A DNA stretch of 64,000 nucleotides from Rhodospirillaceae bacterium (GTDB lineage Bacteria; Pseudomonadota; Alphaproteobacteria; Rhodospirillales; Rhodospirillaceae). Each line of letters starts with the position of its first letter. The first letter of the stretch is position 1. The DNA lies in NCBI GenBank assembly GCA_029243545.1, contig JAQWRV010000011.1:248001-312000 (forward strand), given 5' to 3'. The position numbers and the translations under genes were made by a program. Below, in pieces: positions 26,646-35,132 of the stretch. The notes under the pieces were generated by a model, which saw nothing but the letters and a program-made list of their open reading frames with translations, made no database searches and was not told the DNA's origin.

Positions 26646-28184
26646 CTACTGATCTAAGGATTCTTTCCACACGGATCTATATTGCTCGCGCAGAACATTT
26701 TTCTGCACTTTGCCCATGGCGTTGCGGGGGAGCGTGTCGGCGCGCACCACTAGCTTCGGCACTTTGTAGTTGGCGAGCACCCCTTTCAATTCGGTGCGAA
26801 TAGAGTCCAGATCCATACTCGATTTCTCAACAACGACAATCGCTAACCCGGCTTCGCCAAAATCCGGATGGGGTAGGCCGACAACGGCTGATTCTTCCAC
26901 ACCGGCCATGGTGTCTATGGCGTGCTCAATCTCTTTGGGGAAAACATTGAAGCCGCCTGAGATGAACATGTCCTTGGCCCGTCCAACCAAGGCAAGCTGA
27001 CCGTCCGGGTCGACCTGGCCTATATCTCCAGTGCTAAAATAGCTGTCTGTGTTGAATTCTTCCGCGGTCTTTTCAGGTTTGTTCCAATACCCGGTAAAAA
27101 GGCTCGAGCCTTTAATCTGCACATCGCCCGTCGCCCCGTCGGGGACTGGCGCATTTGTTTTATCAACGACGCGAAGATCGACCCCGTCCAACGGCCAGCC
27201 GACGGCGCCGGCGCGGCGTGGTTTGTCGATTTGCGCGCTGGTGATGATCCCCGCTTCGGTCATGCCATAACGCTCGACGATGGTGTGGCCCGTGCGTGTT
27301 TTGAACGTTTCAAATGTTTCATCCAGAAGCGGCGCAGAGCCAGAGACAAACAGCCGGATCGATTGGCATGCCTCTTTATTGAGTCCATCGTGCGAGAGCA
27401 GACGGGTGTAATAGGTCGGAACGCCCATAAACACGGTGGCCCTGCTCAGGTCTGAAATGACTGCGGCTGCGTCGAAACGATTATGAAAAATCATGCTCGT
27501 GCCATTCATCAACACCGTGTTGGTGGCGACGAACAGCCCGTGAGTGTGGAAAATGGGAAGCGCATGCAGCAACACGTCGCCTGAGCCGAATTTCCAAACC
27601 TTATGGAGGGCGAGCGCATTGGCCGCCAGCGCACCATGACTCAGCATGGCTCCTTTCGGCCGCCCCGTCGTGCCAGAGGAATAGAGAATGGCTGCGAGAT
27701 CATCTTTAGAGCGGGGTGCAGACCCGGGAGCAGACGGTGCGGCGGCATTCCTACTGCCCGCGCCTTGAGTAAGACTCCCCTGTCCGTCTGAGTCCAACGT
27801 TAGCACATGGGATACGCCGAACTTCTTAGCGCGCGCGTTCATGTCTTGATGCGCCGATGGATCACACACCATGAGCACCGGTGCAGCGTCGCCAAGAAAA
27901 TAATCGAGTTCTTCTCCGGTGTAGGCGGTATTGAGTGGCAGATAGACGGCACCGGCCCGTAGGCAGCCGAGATAAAACTGCAGCGCCGCCGCAGACTTCT
28001 CGACCTGCACGGCCACACGGTCACCCGGTTTCACACCGAGGGCTGTTACTAAATTTGCAAAACGCATGGCGGTGCTGTCGACATCGCCATACGTGAAGGC
28101 GTGACCGTTTTGCAGGCTCAGAAACGGCTGAGACAGGTCATCTGGGAAACGATCTTGAAAGAGGGTGTACAGGTTGGCGGACAT
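26646..28184 (-). CDS. matB: Malonyl-CoA synthetase-like acid-CoA ligase
   Basis: A 512-residue AMP-forming ligase whose pattern matches MatB, which makes malonyl- or methylmalonyl-CoA from the free acid. Evidence includes LGCLRAGAVYLPLNTAYTGE and ELDYFLGDAAPVLMVCDPS, the P-loop YSSGTTGRPKGAMLSH, HTHGLFVATNTVLMNGTSMI, ERYGMTEAGI, FSTGDIGQVDPDGQLALVGR, and the final Lys in PRNAMGKVQKNVLREQY. Malonyl-CoA decarboxylase and a dicarboxylate carrier, its usual partners, are not visible here. An enoyl-CoA hydratase lies 3 kb away. The MatB call rests on overall similarity to that subgroup, not on a diagnostic residue. Confidence 0.8.
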   Translation of the reverse strand: MSANLYTLFQDRFPDDLSQPFLSLQNGHAFTYGDVDSTAMRFANLVTALGVKPGDRVAVQVEKSAAALQFYLGCLRAGAVYLPLNTAYTGEELDYFLGDAAPVLMVCDPSAHQDMNARAKKFGVSHVLTLDSDGQGSLTQGAGSRNAAAPSAPGSAPRSKDDLAAILYSSGTTGRPKGAMLSHGALAANALALHKVWKFGSGDVLLHALPIFHTHGLFVATNTVLMNGTSMIFHNRFDAAAVISDLSRATVFMGVPTYYTRLLSHDGLNKEACQSIRLFVSGSAPLLDETFETFKTRTGHTIVERYGMTEAGIITSAQIDKPRRAGAVGWPLDGVDLRVVDKTNAPVPDGATGDVQIKGSSLFTGYWNKPEKTAEEFNTDSYFSTGDIGQVDPDGQLALVGRAKDMFISGGFNVFPKEIEHAIDTMAGVEESAVVGLPHPDFGEAGLAIVVVEKSSMDLDSIRTELKGVLANYKVPKLVVRADTLPRNAMGKVQKNVLREQYRSVWKESLDQ

Positions 28185-28254
28185 GGCTGTCCGTTCTCCC
28201 TAAAATCGCCGGGGAGTTCAAGTCTTTAGCGGCAATGAAATTTAAAGCTGGCTG

Positions 28255-28470
28255 TTAAACACTGATGTTAAGCTCTTGACCGCGGTCTTCACGCTTAGCG
28301 GCTTCATCAACAATATGCTGCCTGACCGCCTCGTCCTTCAAATCCTTGGTGCGGTTGCTACGGTTGGGATCTTCCGCGGCGTTGCTCTCCGTTGCCGCGG
28401 GCTAGATGACCCGTTGGGACTGCTGGAGCGCGGGGAGATGTGTATTGGGTTCGCCAATACCAGCCACCAT
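28255..28470 (-). pseudogene. Small ORF split by an in-frame TAG
   Basis: From an ATG at 28470 with GAGGAA six bases upstream, a frame encodes 22 residues (MVAGIGEPNTHLPALQQSQR then VI) and hits TAG at 28402-28404. The same frame continues for 48 more codons to TAA at 28255. The second part is strongly charged and protein-like (RTKDLKDEAVRQHIVDEAAK then REDRGQELNISV). It may be a small cytoplasmic protein gene disabled by one nonsense mutation, or a chance frame. It is the only coding signal I see in the 395 bases between matB and the ferredoxin reductase gene. Confidence 0.35.
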
Positions 28471-28579
28471 TTTATGTTCCTCGTCAGCTTTCTACAGTGG
28501 CGGTGGGGCTCATCGCACGACCGGCCAGGGTCCTGAATACACGTCTCTGTGAGGGTTAATATCTCTTATTATCCATGCC

Positions 28580-29791
28580 TTAAAAGAACTCTTTCAGGGG
28601 CACCTCAGGGTCGGTGAGGCGCAACTTGGCAGGGCGAATCTTCGCAGCGATCGCCTTTTTGGCCTGTAAAAAGTCCTTAGCCCGGTTCATGGCGTTAACG
28701 GCAACAAGCACACCATCGCGCAAGTAACAGACAGAAAACGAACGGGTGGAGGAGTCGCCGCGCACCACAACTTGATCGTCCGGATCATTGATCCCTGTCA
28801 TCTGAAGCTTCACATCGTACTGGTCAGACCAGAACCATGGCACTTCCGCGTATGGCGTTTCGGTTCCGAGAATAGTTTTTGCGGCGGTCTTGCCTTGGCT
28901 GATAGCGTTTTGCACCGACTCAAGACGCAGCCGTCTGCCCAGCAGATCATTGGGGTGATTAGAGCAATCACCCACCGCATACACGCCGTCAACCGATGTC
29001 CGCGTGAAGGCATCTACGGTAATTCCGTTGTCTACATTCAAGCCGGCCGCCTCGGCCAATTCTATGTTTGGAATGATGCCTATGCCGATGATCACGCAGT
29101 CTGTTTTAATTTCTGTGCCGTCCGCGCAACCGACGGCCGCAACTTGGCCGTCTCCCTTGAACCCGGATACGCGCACGTTGGTTTTGATGTCCACGCCCTC
29201 CTCGGTATGGAGACGGGTATAAAATTCAGAGACCTCCGGTGCTACCACTCGGTTGAGAACCCGGCCTTCCATTTCCAGCACAGTGACTTTGCAGCCGTAT
29301 TTGGCCGCAACTGCGGCGACCTCAAGGCCAATGTACCCACCGCCGACAATGGCCAGCTTTGTTCCGGGTTTGATGCTGTCGCGAAACCCGAGCACGTCAT
29401 CAATGGTGCGCAGATAATGCACACCCGTCAGATCAGCCCCGTCGATGGGCAGTTGTCTAACCCGGCCGCCGGTGGCCAGAATAATGGCATCGCCCTCAAT
29501 TACCGATCCATCTGACAACGTGACACCCTGGCCGGGCTGAATCGCTGTCACCTTTTCCTGCAGTCGAAGCCTGATGTCCTTCTCGCCATAGAAATTGGCA
29601 GCCCGCAGGTACATGCGCTCCATTTCAAGCTCGCCCGCGAGAAATTGCTTGGACAAAGCGGGGCGCTCATAGGGTACATAGGGCTCATCACCGATCACCG
29701 TGACAGGACCGTCGAATCCACCTTGCCGCAATGAAATGGCCGTCTGTCCGCCGGCTTCTCCTGCTCCCACGATAACAACAGCGTTAGCCAT
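28580..29791 (-). CDS. Ferredoxin reductase-type FAD/NAD(P)-dependent oxidoreductase
   Basis: A 403-residue flavoprotein of the putidaredoxin/rhodocoxin reductase group that passes electrons from NAD(P)H to a small iron-sulfur protein or directly to an oxygenase. Motifs are VIVGAGEAGGQTAISLRQGG (FAD fold), PYERPALSKQFLAGE, ILATGGRVRQLPI, VGGGYIGLEVAAVAAKYG (NAD fold) and VYAVGDCSNHP. The C-terminal domain has VPWFWSDQYDVKLQMTGIN. It has no fused Rieske or ferredoxin domain. The start has AGGAG six bases upstream. The Rieske oxygenase at 24819 is a possible client, though no ferredoxin gene was found. Confidence 0.9.
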   Translation of the reverse strand: MANAVVIVGAGEAGGQTAISLRQGGFDGPVTVIGDEPYVPYERPALSKQFLAGELEMERMYLRAANFYGEKDIRLRLQEKVTAIQPGQGVTLSDGSVIEGDAIILATGGRVRQLPIDGADLTGVHYLRTIDDVLGFRDSIKPGTKLAIVGGGYIGLEVAAVAAKYGCKVTVLEMEGRVLNRVVAPEVSEFYTRLHTEEGVDIKTNVRVSGFKGDGQVAAVGCADGTEIKTDCVIIGIGIIPNIELAEAAGLNVDNGITVDAFTRTSVDGVYAVGDCSNHPNDLLGRRLRLESVQNAISQGKTAAKTILGTETPYAEVPWFWSDQYDVKLQMTGINDPDDQVVVRGDSSTRSFSVCYLRDGVLVAVNAMNRAKDFLQAKKAIAAKIRPAKLRLTDPEVPLKEFF

Positions 29792-29856
29792 GAGTACTCC
29801 TGCCTCTAAAGGTCCACTTTGTATTGAGAATGGACTTGGTGCCAGACCGCTGGTGA

Positions 29857-30030
29857 CTAATTGTCTGAGATCTCACCGCCAGAAACGAGACGGTCAATCT
29901 CCGCTTGTGTCAGGCCATCGCCGCTATCGGCTATGGCGTCTGGTATGGGCGTCCCTTTGCCGCGGCGATCTTTTTCACCGTCATCGATATTGATCGCGCG
30001 GCGTCCGCGTTCCGTGTTGCTTGAGCCCAC
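29857..30030 (-). CDS. Small acidic-polar protein, unknown function
   Basis: A 57-codon frame from GTG at 30030, with AAGGAA nine bases upstream, to TAG. The product (MGSSNTERGRRAINIDDGEK, then DRRGKGTPIPDAIADSGDGL, then TQAEIDRLVSGGEISDN) is hydrophilic, with a short predicted helix near the end. It sits 65 bases upstream of the ferredoxin reductase gene on the same strand and could be co-transcribed. No family is recognised. A stop lies just upstream of the ribosome-binding site in the same frame, and the good initiation signal is the main support. Confidence 0.45.
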   Translation of the reverse strand: MGSSNTERGRRAINIDDGEKDRRGKGTPIPDAIADSGDGLTQAEIDRLVSGGEISDN

Positions 30031-30229
30031 GCGCTCGCGTTCCTTATAAGGTATTAGTAAACTGCGAAAAAATCAAAATCTCCTAGGGATCCAAAATTTG
30101 GGCCTGTTCACCGGATGGTCTCTCGAAGGTGCCAAAACCGCTGAAAACCGCATCCCGCTGTCATCTCACCCCCTATCCATCCACAAGACGGCTGGTTACC
30201 TTGATCAGCGCTAAATAAGGAGACGTCAC

Positions 30230-30871
30230 GTGGAGTCCGCAACTCAAGCCACTGCAAAGCGCCTTGCCGAGCATGCACCAAGGACGTGGCAGCGGATGCT
30301 GTCTGGCCGGCGTCTCAATTTGCTTGAGCCGTCGCCGCTGGACATAGAGATCGAAGACATTGCCCTGGGCCTGTCGCGTAACACCAGGTGGAACGGGCAG
30401 ACAAACGGCGAGCATGGCTGGAGCGTTGCCCAACATTCGGATCTGGTGGTCGACATTGTGCGCTATCTTGAACCCCGGTCCGGTGCCGACGTACTGATGG
30501 CGGCTAAGCTGCATGACGCGTCCGAATACGTGACCCATGATTTGATTACGCCGCTCAAGGCTGTCGTCGGTGATGTGTTCAAGGAAGTAGAGGCGCGTCT
30601 GTTGCAGGCGATCCGAATCCGCTTCGGCCTTTCCGCGCAACCAGCGCCTGAGGTCGGGAAACTGATTAAGCGAGCCGACAAAATTGCAGCCGCAACAGAG
30701 GCTGTGCAATTGGCGGGTTTCAGCGCGGAAGAAGCCCGCACGGTTCTTGGTTTTAGGGAAAAACCGCTGAAAGATGTTAAGCTCACTCCATTGCCTGTGG
30801 CTGAGGCCGAGCGGCGGTTTCTTGGCGGGTTCCGAGCGCTCGAGAACGCCATGATATTGCAGAAGAGATGA
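30230..30871 (+). CDS. YfbR-like HD-domain phosphohydrolase
   Basis: A 213-residue HD-superfamily protein starting at GTG with AAGGAG seven bases upstream. It shows TRWNGQTNGEHGWSVAQHSD (first His ligands), KLHDASEYVTHDLITPLK (the HD pair and a Glu), and KRADKIAAATEAVQL with a later Asp. The arrangement E-H-x-x-x-V-A-x-H-S matches YfbR-type deoxyribonucleoside 5'-monophosphatases, which are longer than 190 residues and act in the cytosol. It is divergent from the small ORF at 29857-30030 and has no obvious operon partner. Confidence 0.82.
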   Translation: MESATQATAKRLAEHAPRTWQRMLSGRRLNLLEPSPLDIEIEDIALGLSRNTRWNGQTNGEHGWSVAQHSDLVVDIVRYLEPRSGADVLMAAKLHDASEYVTHDLITPLKAVVGDVFKEVEARLLQAIRIRFGLSAQPAPEVGKLIKRADKIAAATEAVQLAGFSAEEARTVLGFREKPLKDVKLTPLPVAEAERRFLGGFRALENAMILQKR

Positions 30872-30953
30872 ACGTTCCGGATGAGGCCTTGAGGCAGGGC
30901 TCACCTCCTATGGGTGTGTCGGTCTAATTAATGTTGCCCACACACGGGTGCGG

Positions 30954-31736
30954 TTAGGTTGTCCACGCGGGCGCGCGTTTCTCAACGAAAGCAGCAATCC
31001 CTTCTGTGCAATCGTCTTCCAGCATGTTCTGCGCCATTACGGCCGCAGCATAGGTGTAGCTGTCGGCCATAGGTTTCTCGATCTGCTCATAAAAGGCCTG
31101 CTTGCCGATGGATAATATCCGCGCTGACTTCGACTTAATTAGCCGGGCGAGAGCGTCTACTGATGCGTCCAGTTCATGATCGGGAACTGATGCGTTAATG
31201 AGGCCCGAGGCCTCAGCCTCTGCTGCTGACATGGGTTTTCCGGTCAGGAGCATCGCCATGGCCTTCTTGCGGTGCACAGTTCGGCTGATGGCAACAGAGG
31301 GCGTCGTGCAAAACAAACCGATGTTGACTCCTGGCGTGGCGAATGTTGCCGACTTGCCAGCAATAGCAAGGTCGGCTGTGGCTACAAGCTGGCATCCTGC
31401 TGCGGTCGCGACTCCGTGCACTTTAGCAATCACGGGTTGCGGCATGCGTATGAGCCGCATCATCAAGTCGGAACAACGGTCGAATAAAGTCTGCGTAGTG
31501 GAAACGTCTGAATTGTCCTTGAGTTCCTTCAAGTCATGACCGGCGCAGAATGCGGCCCCGGCGCCAGCCAGGACAATTACCCGCGCCGTATCATCGGCCG
31601 CGATAGACTCCAGCTCAGCCAGGATTGCGTCGATCATCGCCAAAGACAAAGCGTTGCGTGCCTTAGGGCGATTGAGTGTCAGGGTGCATATACCGTTGTC
31701 ATCCTGGCGTAGAACTAATAGGTCAGTTTTTGTCAT
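30954..31736 (-). CDS. Enoyl-CoA hydratase/isomerase family protein
   Basis: A 260-residue crotonase-fold protein. NRPKARNALSLAMIDAILAE and LAGAGAAFCAGHDLKEL provide the oxyanion-hole region. MPQPVIAKVHGVATAAGCQL provides the Gly pair of the second oxyanion strand, and ATPGVNIGLFCTTPSVAISR is the segment that in hydratases carries a catalytic Glu. Here that stretch lacks an obvious Glu, so hydration is not certain. I start at the ATG at 31736; a TTG 33 bases upstream overlaps the stop of the VOC gene before it. It is the last gene of the VOC array transcript. Confidence 0.85.
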   Translation of the reverse strand: MTKTDLLVLRQDDNGICTLTLNRPKARNALSLAMIDAILAELESIAADDTARVIVLAGAGAAFCAGHDLKELKDNSDVSTTQTLFDRCSDLMMRLIRMPQPVIAKVHGVATAAGCQLVATADLAIAGKSATFATPGVNIGLFCTTPSVAISRTVHRKKAMAMLLTGKPMSAAEAEASGLINASVPDHELDASVDALARLIKSKSARILSIGKQAFYEQIEKPMADSYTYAAAVMAQNMLEDDCTEGIAAFVEKRAPAWTT

Positions 31737-31749
31737 ATCCTGTGCCGCG

Positions 31750-32643
31750 TCACACGCGCGGGTCCTCAATGAGTTCCGTTAGCTCGCCAGCTGGCCCAAC
31801 AAACGTGGCCGCTCTTTTACCACAGTATAGGGCAATAGGTTCAGCGATGAAATTAACATCAAGGGAATCAAGATTATCCACACTAAACGATGCCATACTC
31901 ACGCCCGGTGGCAGTTGACCTTCCGCACACGGTCGCGCGTTGGTCCCCGTTGGGTATTGGTCTAGCTCGATGTTGTTGCCCTTTTCTTTCAGGCGCAAAA
32001 GACCCAGACGGTACGACGTGTCGATTGGGCGGCCTTGGGCCTCAGACACGAGATCTAAAACATAATCAATGTGCGGCATGCTGGCTAAGGAGAATGTATC
32101 GCCATAGAATTTTTCCAGTTCCGCAATGTTTGGTCCGGCCAGCACCATAACGAACGGCCGGTCTACTACACCTCGTGGCTTCGGCAGGGTCGACGTATCT
32201 CTGTCACCTGTTTCACAAGTGAGATAGATCACCTCTTCGCCAGGCCCTTTGTATTGTACTGCGCGGATTGACGATGTGCCGCCCATCAGGTTTTCGGGTC
32301 CTGAGACGTGAATGAAATCAGAGTCTTTCAAATATTCGAACAGACCGTCAACGTCATCGGCGATGATCTCTATGGCATTCCAGCCCCAAGTGGTCATGGC
32401 TTTGTAATTAGGTACCGGATCAATCTCGACGGCACGCAGGTACACATCATCTTTGGCGGCGGATTGAAGTGTGATGACGGGCCGGCCCGCTGTATTTAGC
32501 GTTCCCCAAGATTGGGCCAGCGACTCACCTATACTGGCTCGGTCTAATACCGAGTAGCCCAGCCATTTCGTGTACCAGCGCTCTACAGCATTGAGGTCCG
32601 GCACACCGATGGTTGCCATCTTAATGCGGCTGAGGAGGGGCAT
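31750..32643 (-). CDS. Two-module VOC (glyoxalase-fold) protein, array member 1, no leader
   Basis: A 297-residue cytoplasmic member of a family repeated six times in this region. Module one starts IKMATIGVPDLNAVERWYTK, followed by LAQSWGTLNTAGRP, VEIDPVPNYKAMTTWGWNAI and VIYLTCETGDRDTSTLPKPR. Module two starts PFVMVLAGPNIAELEKFYGD and ends QLPPGVSMASF, FVGPAGELTELIED. The position of the first metal-binding His of glyoxalases (two before the V-P-D strand end) is Met here. It ends just before the enoyl-CoA hydratase and begins ten bases after the next array member. The ligand and reaction are unknown. Confidence 0.8.
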   Translation of the reverse strand: MPLLSRIKMATIGVPDLNAVERWYTKWLGYSVLDRASIGESLAQSWGTLNTAGRPVITLQSAAKDDVYLRAVEIDPVPNYKAMTTWGWNAIEIIADDVDGLFEYLKDSDFIHVSGPENLMGGTSSIRAVQYKGPGEEVIYLTCETGDRDTSTLPKPRGVVDRPFVMVLAGPNIAELEKFYGDTFSLASMPHIDYVLDLVSEAQGRPIDTSYRLGLLRLKEKGNNIELDQYPTGTNARPCAEGQLPPGVSMASFSVDNLDSLDVNFIAEPIALYCGKRAATFVGPAGELTELIEDPRV

Positions 32644-32653
32644 CGGGTTGAAA

Positions 32654-33640
32654 CTACCGCGGCTCTTCGATGAGTTCAGTCAGCTCGCTGGCCGGACCGA
32701 TAAACGTCGCCGTCCGCCGCCCGCCGTATTCGATGATCGGGTCTGATATGAAGTCGATATCCACCACATCCAAGTCATCAATATTGAACGACGTCATCGC
32801 CACACCGGGCGGTAACTGCCCGTCTGCGCGCGGCCGCGGCCCAATGTCGGATGGGTATTCATCAAGCTCGATATTGTTGCCCCGTTCACGCAGGCGAATG
32901 AGGCCTAAGTTATACTCGTAATCCGCCGAGCGTCCTTGCATTTGAGAAATCAATCCGCCTTTAGAAATAAAGCGAAAGCCACCCTGTTTCATGTTGAAGG
33001 TTTCGGCGTAGAAGGATTCCATCGCATCAATGTCGCCGCCGGAGAGAATCATAATGAAAGGCCGGTCCACCGCGCCACGAGGGATGGGTAAGGTGGAAGC
33101 CTCCCGGTCGCCAGTCTCACAGGTGAGATAAATCACGTCCTCTGCAGGGCCAATGTATTGAGCCGCCCGAATGGACCCCATGCCGGCCGAGAGATTGTGA
33201 GGCCCACCAATATGCCGGAACGGCGACTTCTTCATGGTCTCATGCAATGCATCGATATCATCGACGATGATTTCGATGGCATTCCAGCCCCAGGTGGTAA
33301 TGGCTTTATAGCCTGGCACAGGGTCAATTTCGACGCCGCGGATGTACACATCGTCCTTGGCGTCGGACTGCATGGTGATAAACCGCCGCCCCGCCGTCTT
33401 GGGTGTGCCCCAAGATCGCGCCACGTCTTCACTGATGGTCGAGCGCTCAACTACTTCATACTTAAGCCAGGTGGTGTACCACTCTTCCAGAGTGTCGAGA
33501 TCGGGCGCGCCAATGGTCGCCATTTTGATGCGGCTTAAAATGGGCCTGGACTCCTGGCTAAATGCGAAACGCGGGAATGAAGACGCGGTGGCGGCTGTGC
33601 CACCGAGCACGAGAAACTGTTTGCGCGATAATTTCGACAT
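32654..33640 (-). CDS. Exported two-module VOC protein, array member 2
   Basis: A 328-residue paralogue with an N-terminal leader of the Tat type: SRKQFLVLGG (a twin-basic Arg-Lys variant) followed by an Ala-rich stretch and a cleavage region near FAFSQ. Module one reads IKMATIGAPDLDTLEEWYTT, then ARSWGTPKTAGRRFITMQSD and VEIDPVPGYKAITTWGWNAI. Module two reads PFIMILSGGDIDAMESFYAE and ends TATFIGPASELTELIEEPR. As in the other members, the usual first metal His is replaced by Met. The gene is separated by two bases from member 3, so the array is transcribed as one unit. Confidence 0.8.
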   Translation of the reverse strand: MSKLSRKQFLVLGGTAATASSFPRFAFSQESRPILSRIKMATIGAPDLDTLEEWYTTWLKYEVVERSTISEDVARSWGTPKTAGRRFITMQSDAKDDVYIRGVEIDPVPGYKAITTWGWNAIEIIVDDIDALHETMKKSPFRHIGGPHNLSAGMGSIRAAQYIGPAEDVIYLTCETGDREASTLPIPRGAVDRPFIMILSGGDIDAMESFYAETFNMKQGGFRFISKGGLISQMQGRSADYEYNLGLIRLRERGNNIELDEYPSDIGPRPRADGQLPPGVAMTSFNIDDLDVVDIDFISDPIIEYGGRRTATFIGPASELTELIEEPR

Positions 33641-33642
33641 GA

Positions 33643-34617
33643 CTAACGGGCCTCTTCAATCAACTCCACTATTTCTCCAGCGGGGCCGGTGAAAACTGCC
33701 GAACGCTTGCCGCCGTATTCGGTTATTGGCGCAGAGACAAAGTTTACATTCACGGCGTCCAGACTGTCCACGTTGAAGGTGACCATGGCGTTGCCTTGTG
33801 GCAGATGGCCGTTAGCACGAGGACGTGGTCCTGTGCCTTCAGGGTAGCCGTCGAACTCGATGGCATTGCCGCGCTCGCGCAGCCGGCCGATGCCCATGGT
33901 GAAGGAATGATCGTCCGGCAGACCCTGCGCTTTGGCGATGATGGGCACCGGGGTAGGGAAGGAGAAGCCTTTCGACATACCAAAGGCTGCACTGTAAAAC
34001 GCCATGGTGCCGTCGACGCTACCGCTGGCCAAAATCACAATGTTGGTGCGGCCCACGTCTTCGCCCGGGTCGGGCAGGGCAGACTCGGAACGGTCGCCGG
34101 TTTCACTATTGAAGTAGAGCACTTCTTCCGCTGGGCCGACGTACTGCACGGCGCGGATGGATGATGTTCCACCACCCAGGTTGGCCGGGCCACCAACGTG
34201 CCGGAATGGAGAAGTTTTCATACGTTCATGCAGGTCGTCCGGGTCGTTGACGATGATTTCGAAAGAGTTCCAGCCCCATGTGGTCATGGCCTTGTAACCA
34301 TTGACTGGCTCGACCTCGACAGCGCGGATGAGCACGTCTTCTCCGGTGGCCGGCTGCAACAAAACAAACGGCCGGCCGGCAGCGGCGGGCGTGCCCCATG
34401 AGCTTGCCATTTCCTTACTGACAGTGGACTTCTCCACCACCCGATGTCCCAGCCATGTGGTGTACCAGCGCTCTACAGCATCCACACTGGGCGCGCCAAT
34501 GGTGACGAATTTAATCCGGCTAATCACCATGTTAGTGTCTTGGGCAAGGGGCAGTGATGGTTTCGTCAGCGCAGCGGCGCCCGCTAAGGTGAGAAATTGT
34601 TTTCGGGAGAGCTTCAT
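33643..34617 (-). CDS. Exported two-module VOC protein, array member 3
   Basis: A 324-residue paralogue. The leader begins MKLSRKQFLTLAGAAAL, nearly the same twin-basic motif as member 2, so these two probably arose from the most recent duplication. The modules start IKFVTIGAPSVDAVERWYTT and TNIVILASGSVDGTMAFYSA; MASSWGTPAAAGRPFVLLQP, MTTWGWNSFEIIVND and VFTGPAGEIVELIEEAR are conserved. The Asp of the VPDL/APDL strand turn is Ser here (APSVDA). Export through Tat would mean the protein folds, possibly with a bound ligand, before secretion. Function unknown. Confidence 0.8.
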   Translation of the reverse strand: MKLSRKQFLTLAGAAALTKPSLPLAQDTNMVISRIKFVTIGAPSVDAVERWYTTWLGHRVVEKSTVSKEMASSWGTPAAAGRPFVLLQPATGEDVLIRAVEVEPVNGYKAMTTWGWNSFEIIVNDPDDLHERMKTSPFRHVGGPANLGGGTSSIRAVQYVGPAEEVLYFNSETGDRSESALPDPGEDVGRTNIVILASGSVDGTMAFYSAAFGMSKGFSFPTPVPIIAKAQGLPDDHSFTMGIGRLRERGNAIEFDGYPEGTGPRPRANGHLPQGNAMVTFNVDSLDAVNVNFVSAPITEYGGKRSAVFTGPAGEIVELIEEAR

Positions 34618-34648
34618 CTTGTGCGTCCTTCTTTCAAAGCGCGTTCAA

Positions 34649-35113
34649 TTAATTGGCAACGATCGCGCGGACATTGATTTCCAGTTTGAGTTCAGGGATG
34701 GCGAGGGCGCTGACACCGATCACCATGGACACCGGCTTATGACCCGTGGGGAAGAAGTTGCGCACATCTTGATAAGCAGGCTGAGGGTCAATGTTGGCCA
34801 AGTCGACAATGAAAATCTGAATCTCAACCACGTCTTCGCGGGTCGCACCGGCGGCCTTCAGAGCAAGATCAATGTTTTCCCAGGTGAGTTTTGACTGCTC
34901 CGCCAAGGTTTCAGGAATAAACCCATCGGGTTTCAAACCAGCTTTACCGCCCAGCAGTATCATTTTGCCGCTGCCTTCAATGGTGACCACCTGAGAATAG
35001 CCGACCGATTGATCCAGCCCTTCCGGGTTCCAGCGCTTGATTTTAATTTCAGCCATGGCGTTAAATGGGATCCATATGGCCAAAGCGGCCAATGCAGTGA
35101 ATAGACGTTTCAT
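34649..35113 (-). CDS. Exported RidA/YjgF-family protein
   Basis: A 154-residue protein with a Sec-type signal peptide (MKRLFTALAALAIWIPFNAM, cleavage after AMA) followed by a RidA-like barrel: VVTIEGSGKMILLGGKAG, QSKLTWENIDLALKAAGATR, EDVVEIQIFIVDLANIDPQP and LKLEINVRAIV. The Arg that binds the carboxylate of imine substrates in RidA is not visible at the expected place (KPVSMVIGV rather than A-R-x-x-V), so enamine/imine deaminase activity is doubtful. It interrupts the VOC array between members 3 and 4. Its export is unusual for a family that normally works in the cytosol. Confidence 0.82.
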   Translation of the reverse strand: MKRLFTALAALAIWIPFNAMAEIKIKRWNPEGLDQSVGYSQVVTIEGSGKMILLGGKAGLKPDGFIPETLAEQSKLTWENIDLALKAAGATREDVVEIQIFIVDLANIDPQPAYQDVRNFFPTGHKPVSMVIGVSALAIPELKLEINVRAIVAN

Positions 35114-35132
35114 AATTTTGCCCTTCCCTCAT

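Noticed and set aside
28276-28536. 86-codon plus-strand frame in the matB/ferredoxin reductase gap
   Set aside because: Starts at TTG without a site and is the antisense of the more plausible small minus-strand ORF.
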